From contig CAUYUJ010022541.1 in NCBI GenBank assembly GCA_963575745.1, positions 80,001-122,157 on the forward strand: DNA of 42,157 bases, given 5' to 3'. A program made the translations under genes and the position numbers. The stretch is from Prorocentrum cordatum. Its lineage: Eukaryota; Sar; Dinophyceae; Prorocentrales; Prorocentraceae. The stretch's first letter is position 1, and each line of letters starts with the position of its first letter. Shown here piece by piece: positions 32,445-42,157 of the stretch. The notes below the pieces were generated by a model, which saw nothing but the letters and a program-made list of their open reading frames with translations, had not been told where the DNA came from and did no database searches.

Positions 32445-33476
32445 CGCCGGGCAGGATTGGCGCGCCACCCCTGAGAAGGCACGACACAGCAGGCGAGTTG
32501 TGATAAGACCTCTTTCTCTAAGAGAAGTAATCGCACATTCGCCGTCCAACTGTAACCTCCCCAAGCGGCCCCAAGACTTCTGCGGATCGCCAAAGCCTCT
32601 GGGGGATACGAAGCTTCCTTGGGCACCCTGCTGGCAGGCTGGTTTCTTGTTTGATGTGCCTAGTGTCGGGGGGGGACTGGGTCAATAAGGGTAAACATCT
32701 TCTGAGGATCGGTGACACATTTTCGATTGATCTGCGGCAGGCCCCCGACACCGAAATTGCGCGTTGCTGGGCGGGGAGGGATATCGAGCCCCGATCGGTG
32801 ATGAGTGGACGACCAGGGGTCCATGCAATCCCCGCCTGAGCCTGTCCCGCCCCCGATGTTGCCCCTGAGCCTCTCACTCTCAGGGGCCCCTCATTTCTCT
32901 AGGCTGGTGGTGGGAACGATATGAAGCTGCAACAAAAACTCCAGTCGCCTCATGGTGCAGGGAGTAGCCGCTACCCGGGCCTCCTGTCGAAATGTCCGCT
33001 GCCTGCTCTCTGCAACGCAGGCGAATCATCCTTTCTTGGCCCTCACGCTTCGATATGTTTCTCCATGCGCTCGTCTAAACCTTGCTCCAACACGACGCTC
33101 TATCGTTGTCCCCAGCTGGTGTTTCGGTCGGCTATCTTATTATTCACTGTTTCCGTCCTCCCTCTCTACTTTGTTCGTTACAATACTCAGTCTTCGGTAG
33201 CCCTCTTAACCACACCCTCGCATCTGCAACTACTGATCATGCTCCGACACATGTGCTTGGACTCGTAGGCGAATCAAGGCTGTCATCGTTTCAGGGTGCG
33301 CGCTGCTTCCCGCGAGATCAACGCCCCAGACCTCGATCCCCCCTGCACAGTGCAGGCCCCCAAGCCCAGATCAACACAGGGCAGTCACAATACAGGGCGA
33401 GCGTCCGAGCTGCTGTCGAAGGCCACAAGAACTCGTGGCAACGTTCCAGCCCACGGCTTCCTCGACGTCTCCCCAA
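32445..33476. other. Upstream of the proposed FKBP start; no gene recognised
   Basis: If the proposed start exon is right, this stretch holds the 5' flank of the FKBP gene. No TATA-like promoter or trans-splice acceptor could be assigned. Frames on the plus strand at 32.9-33.3 kb have no recognised motif. Confidence 0.4.
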
Positions 33477-33645
33477 GACTAACGGGCCTGTCTTCCACCA
33501 CCACCACCAGAAGTTGGAGGGGGAGGGGGTCCTCCTCCTCCTCCGCCTCATCCTCCTCCTCATCCTCCTCCTCGTCCTCCACCTCCTTCCCCCCTCCAAC
33601 TTATGGTGGTGGTGGTGGTGGAAAACAGGTCCATCGAAGACGGCC
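33477..33645. mobile_element. Hairpin element with (TCC)n core
   Basis: GGCCTGTCTTCCACCACCAC at 33485-33504, continuing CACCAGAAGTTGGAGGGGG, pairs with the reverse complement CCCCCTCCAACTTATGGTGG... to GGAAAACAGGTCC ending about 33633. The arms are about 45 bp with few mismatches. The core, 33530-33590, is TCC repeats. The design matches the other inverted-repeat elements of the window. Confidence 0.75.
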
Positions 33646-33816
33646 CGCCGACCTTCGCCAAGCCTCAAGCAGGCTCCGAAGGCGTCCAACAGCTAGGCGG
33701 CGCGCTCGAGCCAGGCTGCCGTGAGGGAGGGCGGGGAGGGGGAAGCGAAGCGAGGGGGTGGGACCAAAAAGGCCACATGCTTCTACATGCTCTTGCTCAG
33801 CTGGGGCCTCTGGGTC

Positions 33817-33818
33817 CT

Positions 33819-33850
<32 letters not shown>
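33817..33850. repeat. (GA)n microsatellite
   Basis: GA dinucleotides with one CA interruption. Confidence 0.95.
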
Positions 33851-34500
33851 AGGGAGCCCAGCAGAAGCTGGATTCGGAGCTGGGATCGGAATGGTAAGTA
33901 CATCCTGCGCGGGCTCCTATAAGTTGACGGGTGTCCACTCGGGGTCTCTGTTTGGAACCTGCAGTGCTCCAGGTCAACTTTGGGGGGGCGCTGTTTGTGA
34001 CCAGTCCTGAGGGGCAAAGTCGGCAGCTGCTTGGAAGTCGGTGTCAATAGCATCCACATAGAAATCCCTGAAACCATGTAGTACTGCTGGATTCTCCCCT
34101 GGATTCACACGATCCTCGGCGGAATCAGTTAGGCATAGATATGAGCAGCGGAGGCCTGGACAGCCGTCGCAGTGGGTCTGCACACAGCTGACGGGTACGG
34201 TTCTGTGCAGTGCGCCCCAAACTGGCTTGTGGTATACTTTTGATCGACTGGTCTTTCAACCACTGCTCCTGCATGCGCGCTTCGTTGCCGTAAGGTCGCA
34301 CGCCCTCCGTCTCCATCTGCGGAGCGAGGGGCCTCCGCGGGCTCCTCGACCGCACTTTGCCTCGACTTGGTGGCATATTCCTTTCCTTGGGGGGGTCCGG
34401 CAAGCTCCCACAAAGACCCAACGCCGGAGCCCAGCGGGGGCCCTTCTAATCGTGGCTGGGCAAGCGCCGTGGTCCACGCGTAGTGAACTGAGCTCGGCCA

Positions 34501-34527
34501 ACGTCGGAGTTCGGCGAACTCCGACGT
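34501..34527. repeat. Perfect 12-bp palindrome with a 3-base loop
   Basis: ACGTCGGAGTTC, GGC, GAACTCCGACGT. No T run follows, so it does not look like a terminator; it is unexplained. Confidence 0.9.
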
Positions 34528-34639
34528 GGTGGTGTACGGCATTGTCGCGAGTGCCCCCAATGGGTTCCAGGAGAGAGTTGTTGGTAGCAGCCTCCTCCTA
34601 GATGGGGTCAAAGTAGATGGGCTAGGAAGATCGCGCTGC

Positions 34640-35300
34640 ATCGTCGATGCATCACCGATGCAGCGGCGAAGCATTGGCGCCGTCGGCGATGCATCGGCGA
34701 AGTCGGCGTGGATAAAACCGGGCTCCTCGTCCACCTCAGGGAAGACTCCCTGCTACCGTCGGACCTGGGACAGAATAACATCCTTCAGGCACACCCTCCG
34801 CAGGCCAGACCACACAGAACAGCCAAAGATATCCTCCCCAGGATGCACGGGGACATCACACAAGCACAAGCACGAAGAATATGTGTGTACCTTCGGGAGC
34901 GGCAAAGAGGGGGGTGTCCAAGAGGGGGGGGTGCAAATCATGACCAGCGGCATGTGCGCGGCCCAACGGGGGGGCCAGGGACATAATGAAATAAGAAGAG
35001 GCGCCATGAAATCTGGGGAAATATCATGCCCCCCGCCATGACATCCACCCCCCCCTAGTCATCACCCCCCTTTTTCCGCCCCCGATACCCTCCCCGAACC
35101 GACCTCGTTCTTATGCCCGGGCGATGTATCAGCGATGCATCGGCGATGCATCGGCGATGTATCAGCGATGCATCGGCGATGCACTGGCGAAGCATCGTCG
35201 ACGTGGGCGACGTATCGGCGACGTCGACGTCAAGCAAATCGGGCCCCACATCGAGCCGCATCGCCGATGCATCGTCGATGCTGCATGGTCCTCCGACCCC
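34640..35300. repeat. CGATGCATCGG-type repeat in two blocks
   Basis: Blocks at about 34636-34710 and 35123-35290 consist of variants of (C/T)GGCGATGCAT. The word CGATGCATCG is itself palindromic. A 30-bp sequence, ACCCTCCCCGAACCGACCTC plus CGTTCTTATGC or CGCTCTCATGC, flanks the second block on both sides (about 35087 and 35336), as a direct repeat. Frames reading R-R-C-I-G-D-A-S are artefacts. Confidence 0.85.
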
Positions 35301-36306
35301 ATTTGCTCCGACCCCATCGAGGAGGCCTAGAATGTACCCTCCCCGAACCGACCTCGCTCTCATGCCGGGGCCCGACTGTAAGACGCTGGGACTCCTTTTT
35401 GTTCCGACTTCTGCGAGTAAGTTAACTGCGGGGCGGCGCGCTCCACGGGCAGCGCCCTGCCGCACCGGACCTGCCTCGCCGCGGCGCTGGTCGGAAGGGG
35501 GGGGGGCCGGCGCGAGCACGGCACGGCACACGCAAAACTGTACGGTCCCGCCCTCAGCATGGCGGGGGCTCGAGGACCTATCGGGGGGGCGTCAATGTGG
35601 GGTACAGTAACTAGGAGCCCGACCACAAACAACCTCCCAGAAGGAGCCCAACCCTGACGTCCATGGATATCTGGTGTGGGAACGTCACGCTTTCCACAGC
35701 AGAGCCATCGAGACCCAAGAAACCCAGGGCACCCTGGAGGCCAGCAGGGTGTTTCTGGGCATGGGTCTCCACTGCAGGGGCAGTGGTGGGTTCGGAGGGG
35801 GATCGCCGTGAACGGCTTCTGGAATAAAGGGAATGTGAGCATCTGGCTGGATTCGTTCTCTAACCCAACCTTTGGATAAGCCCCCTGTACGAACCCCCGA
35901 ATCTACTGACCCTGGTCCCCCCCTCTACCAACCCCTGAATCTACTAACCCTGGTCACTTCAAAAACGGGTCCGCCAGGCCTTGCAGGATCCTGCAAGGTC
36001 CTGCAGTATCCTGCAAGATCCTGCACACAGGCCTGGGTCAATACACCCCTGGCTCTGCAGGACCCTACAAGACCTGGTCCTCCAACTCAATACACCCCTG
36101 GCTCTGCAGGACCCTACAAGACCTGGTCCTCCAACTGACCCCCGTTTGCATTAACACCCGTCTCTCGAGCCCCCAGGGGCGCTACCGGAGGTGCCCCCGG
36201 CCTCAGCGCGTCGGTATTCAGATGGTGGCAGGCTTACCAGCACAGCAGTTTGCCCCTTCTGTCCCCGCCCCCCCCTCCACCTCCTGCGCAGACAGCGCGG
36301 GGCAGA
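35301..36306. other. No gene recognised; short tandem duplications
   Basis: A CCTGCAAGATCCTGCA-type repeat lies at about 35977-36026. A 49-bp unit beginning CAATACACCCCTGGCTCTGC is present twice without change, at 36039-36087 and 36088-36136. A related AACCC(C)TGAATCTACT repeat lies at 35889-35955. Confidence 0.7.
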
Positions 36307-36480
36307 AAGGGTCCTCGTCCTCCTCCTCCTCCTCCTCCTCCTCCTCCTCCTCCTGATCCTTCTCCTCCTCCTCCTGCTCCTCCCCCTCTCCCCCCTCCTC
36401 CTCCTCCTCCTCCTCCTCCTCCTCCTCCTCCTCCTCCTCCTCCTCCTCCTCCTCCTCCTCCTCCTCCTCCTCCTCCTCCA
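36307..36480. repeat. (TCC)n microsatellite, about 170 bp
   Basis: TCC repeats with a few interruptions, nearly pure from 36391. The poly-L, poly-P, poly-E and poly-G frames on both strands are artefacts. Confidence 0.95.
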
Positions 36481-37107
36481 CGCGACGCGAGCCTACCGTA
36501 CCGGTGGTCTGGTGGGTCGTGGCAAACTGGGGCCAAGGACACCCCTGGCAGCAGCCCGAGCCGGGGCGCTGCACGGGCTCGGGGGGCGCGTGAGGCGCGG
36601 GCGCGCGGCCGCGGCTTCCCTGGGCGCGCGAGGGTGCGTTCCTGCCGGGCCGCTCGCGCCCGGGCCTCCGGCGGAGTGGTAAAAGTATTCCCATCGGGAG
36701 CAGAAACAAACACCCTCGCAAGAAGCACCTCGACATGTGAAGCCGTGCACAAGACGAGGCCAGGGCGAGGGCAAAATCGGGTGTGGATCGGCCGAAGACC
36801 TCTGAGATCTGCCGGCTCTGGAGCACGTCTCGGGCGCCGCGGCCTTCTCCGAGTGTTCCAGAACGCTCTGGAACGGATTCATCCTCGAGCAAACGCACCC
36901 GAAGAAGAAATCGAAGATGGCCGGACTGTTCAATAAGCGCCCAGGGCCGTTCAGTAGACGCCAATGATGGGGGTCGGGGTGGTTGTTTCCTCCCTGACGG
37001 GGGCGGGCCGGTGGAGTGCGCTTCTCCGCCACGCGCCCGCTGGTCCCGCGCGGAAGGGAGCGCAGTCACCGCCACCTCGGCGGGAGCACCCCCCTCCCAA
37101 CACACAA

Positions 37108-37385
37108 AAAAAAAGAAAGACACGCACACACATTCACACACAGAGTGACGCCCACACATACACACATACAAAGTTCCCCCCCCACACACACAAGCACACA
37201 CATACACATAGTATGCAAGCGCACAAGCAAAGACACACACACACCTTTACACACAGACGCACGCACGCACACAAACACACACACAAACACACACACACAC
37301 ACGCACGCACGCACGCACGCACGCACACATAATCACACTCATACACACTCACTCACACACACACATACACACACCACCAACAAAC
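37108..37385. repeat. (CA)n / (CGCA)n microsatellite
   Basis: CA dinucleotides with CACG and CATA variants run for about 270 bp. Frames reading T-H-T-H or C-V-C-V are artefacts. Confidence 0.95.
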
Positions 37386-37429
37386 AAAAACGAGTAAGAA
37401 GCGGCAATGCAGTCGGGCGGAGAGGGGGG

Positions 37430-38330
37430 AGGGGGGATCCCCTCCTCGACCACCCTCCCTGTCCTGCCCCGCCCTACTCGTTCTCCTCCTGCCTCCGTCC
37501 ATCTTTTCCCTCCCATTCCCAGACCTCCTTGTCCTGCCTCCTCGTCATCCTTCTTGCCAGTCTGTTCCTCCTACTCCATACATCATCCCTCCAGATCCTC
37601 CCAACTCCCTCATCCCTCGTTGCCCTTCTCCTCCTTGTCCTCTATCCTCCTGCTCCTCAACATTCCTCCTCCTCCTCCTCCTCCTCGAGAACGGGTGGTT
37701 GTGGCGTCCCTCGTATGGTATTCGTAAAAGTGTTATGATCATAGTTTCTTCTCTTGCTTCTCCTCTTCCTCCTCCTCCTCCTCCTCACCCTTCTCCTTTT
37801 CCTGTTCCTTCTCCTCCTCCTCCTCCGATTCCTCCTTCTCTCTTCTTGTTCCCCTATTTCTCCTCCCCCTCTCCCCCTATAAAATTGGTGTGTTCGTATA
37901 CAAGGTTCCCAGTTTGGTTGGGCGATCACAGTGTTTCTTGTTCGTGGGAAGGCTAGGAACAACAAGGAATCATGCTCCTGTTTCTCGTCCTCATCCTCCT
38001 CCTCCTCCTGATTCTCCTCATCCCCCCCCCCTCCCCCTTCCACACACCCCTCTTCGCCATCCTCCTCCTCCTCCTTCTACTCCTCCTCCTCCTCCTCTTC
38101 CTCCTCATCCTCCTCCTCCATCCCTCTTCATCCTCCCCCCAAAAGAAAAACAACAGGGCGGGTGATTGCGTGTTTTGTTGATGTTTGTTTTTTGTTGGTT
38201 CGGGGGGGTGGAGGTGCACATGATAACATGCTCCGTCACCGCCTCCTCCTTCTCCTCTTCCTGCCCCCCCCCGTCATCCCCCTCCAACACCCCCCTCCCT
38301 CCTCCCCCTCATCCCCCACCGCCCTACCAA
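37430..38330. repeat. Pyrimidine-rich stretch with TCC arrays, no gene recognised
   Basis: CT-rich sequence with TCC blocks at about 37660-37685, 37765-37830 and 37985-38130, broken by a non-repetitive piece at 37875-37975. Confidence 0.8.
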
Positions 38331-38379
38331 CGATTCCGTGAGAAGAACTTTTTGATATGCTGCATAAATTGAAACTGGT

Positions 38380-39475
38380 CGCCAAGGTTTAGCAAGGTTT
38401 GTCATGGCCATGCACAACCTACCAAGAGCTTACCAGATCTACCCACATCTTATCATGGCTTAGCACAACGTGCTAAGGCTGAGAAGGACCAAGCTGGGCT
38501 TAGCGAGGCTCAGCAAAGATTGCCACTGAGCGGCAATGCTTCGCAGAGATTAGCATGACCCAGCACAGTCTACCAAGGCTTAGCTAGACTGAGCACACCG
38601 TGGCCAGGTCTATCCAGACTTAGGGGCCCACCAGGGATTAGCAAGGCTTAGGAAAGCCCAACAGAACCGAGCAAATCTCACCAGCCGTAGTAGGGCATAA
38701 CAGGGCCGGCCAAGGCTTACAGGAGCGCCGATGGACCCAGCAAACATTGACAGAGCTTCTTAAGTATGGGCATGACATAGCAAAGCGTAGGAAGGCTTAC
38801 CAGGGGGGGCTGCCAAAGCTTGGCCAGGCGTAACCACTATCACCCGCGTGTGGCAAGGCTTACCAGGGCTAGACAGGCCACGCTGATAAACGAATGGAAG
38901 GCTGGGCTGGCCAGTGGAGATGCTGGCGAACTGATGGCATAGCTGAAGGGGTGAATAGAGAGAAAGAGAGAGAGAGCGAGAGAGAGAGAGAGGGAGATGG
39001 AACACATGGGACACGCTTTGCTAGGCTGCGCACGGTTCACCAGAGTTCAGCAAGGCTCACAAGGGCTTAGCCAGGCATACCAAACTTACATGAACTGAGG
39101 CTTACCAAGCTCACCTGAGCTTAGCAATGCCTGCCAGGGTATATCAAAACTTACTAGTACGTAGCAGCGCCCAGCAAGACGCACCAGGAAATGGCATGGC
39201 TTAGCAAGCTTGCTAGGGCCTAGAAATGCTTGGCAAGCTCAGCAGGGCTTAGCAAGGCTCACCAGGCCTTACAGGGCTTACCAAGGTCAGCCAAGCTCAG
39301 AAAGGCTTAGGGCTTTGCAAAAATCAGCAAGGCGCTGCTTGCCAAGACTGAGCAAGGCTTACAAAGTTCAGCTGAGCTTAGTCGGGACTACCTATCGTAG
39401 CAGGCAATACCAAGACAGAATAGGCTTACCTAGACTTAGCAATGTTCAGCAGAGCGTACCGGAGCTTACTGGGGC
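38380..39475. repeat. Degenerate TTAGCAAGGCT repeat, about 1.1 kb
   Basis: Variants of CTTAGCAAGGC and CTTACCAGGGC recur throughout, with period about 10-13 bp and strong divergence. A (GA)n tract at about 38960-38995 interrupts it. There are no sustained open frames with any motif. Confidence 0.8.
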
Positions 39476-39477
39476 AC

Positions 39478-39592
39478 TTACAACGCAACGCATTTGCAAC
39501 GCAATGCGATTGCAATGGAGTGCGAACGCAACGCAATGCTAATAGAATGCGAATACGATGCAATGCGACGCAACGCGAATACAACGCACAGC
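39478..39592. repeat. CAACGCAATGCGA repeat
   Basis: Short, more regular units built from GCAACGCAATGCGAATG follow the degenerate repeat directly. Confidence 0.85.
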
Positions 39593-42080
39593 CTCAGAGA
39601 GCATCGTCCTCCCCCTCCGACTGCTGCCTTTGTTGGTATTGGGCTGGGATGGTTCGACCATGCGGGGCCAACATCCCTCAATGAGGAGTGGAACGAACGA
39701 GGCCACCATCCCTCAATCAGGAATGGCACAAACGATATAATGGATTGGAGTCTTGCTCCTCATCTTCGTCCTCACCCCATGTTCAACAGAAACATGCACA
39801 CAAAGCAATGAGGGCCGCCACAATCCCCCAGCCTCGATCACTTCCGCCCTCCTCCTCTCCCTACATCCTGCGCCTCCTCCCTCGTCCACCCTGGCTAATC
39901 CTCAACGGCCCTCCCCTCTGGCCCCCCCTCTCAATTCCTTCTCCTCCTTACCCCCCCCCACCCGTGATGAAGGAGGGTAGAAACGCAAAAGGGTGGAGGG
40001 ACGCGATGCCTGCGCAAACGACTCGACATCCGCGAAAGCGCCCGAGTCCGCGCGCATGCTGCGCGCCGTGCGCACGCACGTCTGCGCGCGCCCGCACCTG
40101 CCTGCAAGGCCTCCTTCTCATCGGCGTACACTGCGACAGCAGAACTGCGGGGCGGAGCTTCATCAATATCCACCGCCTGGCTAGCCGACGTCCTGGCACC
40201 CCTGCGGGCGGTTGATCTGGATAGTTGGGCGGCCAGACGGGGCCCGACTGTATCCGTATTCACCGCTTTCCGAGGTCCCCGAAGATCGATCCCACAGGCG
40301 GTGGTCATGGAAGCATCCCCGCCTCGGACAAACTTAGAACCGACCGAGTCGACATCGAAACCTAAACCGAAGTCCACCCGAGAGGCCGAATGCCGCCTGG
40401 AGAAACCGAACGACAACGCAATACACGCCCAGGGCCGTTGAATAAACGCCAATTGTCCGGTCCTGGTCTCGCTTCCCTTGACCAGGGGGAAAAAACCTAC
40501 CTCGCTTTTGACCACCCTCGCTTCCAAGAGATACCAAACGATGCCAATTCACGGCCTGTGCTGGTCAGGCCGCTTGACGATGAGGCGCGTGGCATGACTT
40601 GGTTCTGCCTGGAAGCGAAGGCGGGGTAGGTAATTCACGCTCTGATTGACAGAAGGAACTCAAAATCAGGAACGAAGGGGCTTTTCTGGCCACGGCGGGC
40701 CTGGGAAACAAGCAGGCTCCGCGGCAGAAGTCCGAGGAACGGCCCCCGAAGCCCGAGCCCCCCCCGAGCCCGAGGCGGCCCTCGTTCCAGTGCCCTGCCC
40801 GTCTGCTTGGGTCTCGCGTCCTTGCTTCCTTCTCGCTTCCTCTCCCTCTCTAAGCAGGCGCGCTCCGCTACTCGCAGAGTAGCTGCTTGCAAATAGCCTG
40901 GATCCAGTGCGTCGAGGCAAACAGGCTCCATTGCATCGGGCATCGCTCGTTTCTGATGACGTTTGCGAGTAGGCACTGTGCGTCGTACCAAAATCAGGAC
41001 GGGCGGTTTGTGTATATGTCCGTCCTCGTGGGGCCCTCGCTGGGCCTCGGGAGCGCCCAAAAAACACCCGGGACGAAAATTGGTCCCGGGACGCCGTCCT
41101 GAAAAAAGGTCAGGCCGTCGCATGCCTGGGACTCCGAGGAGGCAAAGATACCGTTCGGGTGGCTCTCGTTCGCTGGGCTGCTCTGACAGCCAAACGCCAG
41201 GGACCACTGTCGGACTTCGAGTGCCAGACACGTGCCTGTTTCCAGCTCCAGGCGGTCTGACTGATCGGAGTCGTGCGCGCGCGCAGTGTGCCAAAGCCCT
41301 GGTTCTGGCTTCAGAGGAGGAAAAGCATGGGTGTTGCTGGAAGTGCCCCTGGCCCAGGCTACCCCCAGGACTTCCGAGGAGCCCCCCACAGCCTCCAGAG
41401 GACCCCTCACGAGGCCCAGAGGGTCCCAGGGGCTCCAACATGGAGCGACAAGGTGGAGGCACCTTCGGCCAAGGACTCCTTTCGCAACCCCCGAAAACAC
41501 AATACATAGAAACTGTCGGAGATCTGCGCACAGTTCTGGGGTCGGCGCTGGCCCCCCTCTGTGTGGCGCGGAGCGCGCCACGGTCGGCGCCAGAAGCGCC
41601 TCCAGGGGAGGGCAGCGCCAAGAAAACCGCGCGGACCTCCATAAACTTCTGGCAGTCAACCCTAAACCTTTTGGAGAGAACCTAAGGTATGAGGACCAGA
41701 CACATTATGGAATGGGGCTCTTTTCTCCAGATATATCGAGCCAAACCGCCCAGATCGAAGATCCCTACTGCAAAAACGCTTGATGGTGTTATCCTCGTCC
41801 TGGCCCCGTCCGAGGAATGCGGCTCGGTGGTCCTGCCCCGTTGACATCGGCACTCGACAAGCGGGGCCTGGAGGAGGAAACACGGGTGCGGGCATCCCAC
41901 GGAGCCAGCTCCTCCTCCCGAGTCGTGCTCGTTCCTGGGGCCCGGGGCCCGTGCGTGGAAGGCCCCGAAGGCCCCAGAGAAACCGAAAACCATCGCGGCC
42001 TCGCGGGGCGGGCCAGCAGGGCGAGCCGCGGGGCGGGCCCTGCAGCCTGCGGCGCGGCCTGCAGCCGGGGGCACGTGGCC
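39593..42080. other. No gene recognised; GC-rich, open on both strands
   Basis: Overlapping frames of 335 codons (minus, 40635-41642) and 240 codons (plus, 40963-41685) are open because stop codons are rare at this composition. Neither shows a domain, a signal peptide or a conserved motif. A short sequence ACGCCCAGGGCCGTTGAATAA at about 40424 recurs in changed form at about 36936. Confidence 0.5.
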
Positions 42081-42082
42081 AG

Positions 42083-42157
42083 CGCAGGAGGAGGAGGAGC
42101 AGAAAAAGGAGGAGGAGGAGGAGGAGGAGGATGAGGAGGAGAAGGAGGAGGAGGAGG
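42083..42157. repeat. (GGA)n at the window edge
   Basis: GGA repeats run to the last base, so the array continues outside the window. Confidence 0.95.

Noticed and set aside
36218-37240. 340-codon Glu-rich minus-strand frame
   Set aside because: Its middle is the TCC array and its start is the CA array; nothing else in it resembles a protein family.
40635-41685. Long overlapping frames on both strands as real genes
   Set aside because: Open on both strands at GC-rich composition, no motif on either; no basis for choosing one.

Overview
The window looks like nuclear DNA of a dinoflagellate. Three things point there. (1) A split FKBP gene has several exon junctions that fit AG|GC or AG|GA donors rather than GT, mostly with acceptors followed by G, a pattern known from dinoflagellates. 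(2) There are degenerate non-LTR retroelement pieces with an endonuclease/exonuclease/phosphatase (EEP) domain, and a MULE-like transposase of a kind I associate with dinoflagellate gene sets. (3) Very sparse coding sequence sits in a sea of microsatellites, homopolymer tracts and inverted repeats. The species cannot be told from the sequence, and there is no operon or other bacterial organisation. Most long open frames are low-complexity artefacts.

The one convincing cellular gene lies on the minus strand from about 32.44 kb down to at least 10.10 kb. It encodes a multidomain FKBP-type peptidyl-prolyl isomerase, like the plant ROF1/FKBP62 and animal FKBP52 class. I could assemble eight exons of 30-123 nt: a candidate start exon, an acidic N-terminal exon, three exons making a first FKBP domain with nearly all ligand-pocket residues, a linker exon, and two exons starting a second, degenerate FKBP domain. 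One short stretch of the first domain and the 3' part of the gene were not found. The intron between exons 3 and 4 is about 12.7 kb and holds a mobile-element cluster.

Layout. 0-1.4 kb: no gene. 1.48-2.84 kb: transposase ORF, minus strand. 2.95-4.1 kb: AT-rich foldback element made of 27-bp tandem units. 4.2-8.3 kb: CCAAGAGG minisatellites and triplet repeats. 8.4-9.3 kb: possible broken coding sequence. 10.1-16.1 kb: FKBP exons 4-8, a minisatellite, and a symmetric inverted-repeat element at 14.5-15.56 kb. 16.2-16.4 kb: MITE with TA target duplication. 17.2-25.4 kb: retroelement remains, minus strand, ending at a 139-bp hairpin. 25.5-28.8 kb: simple repeats, including about 110 CAT units. 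28.8-32.4 kb: FKBP exons 1-3. 32.5-42.16 kb: no gene recognised; hairpins, minisatellites and microsatellites.

The parts that work together are the FKBP exons. The remainder is mostly repeat-derived DNA, and several separate elements share one design: inverted-repeat arms around a simple-sequence core.
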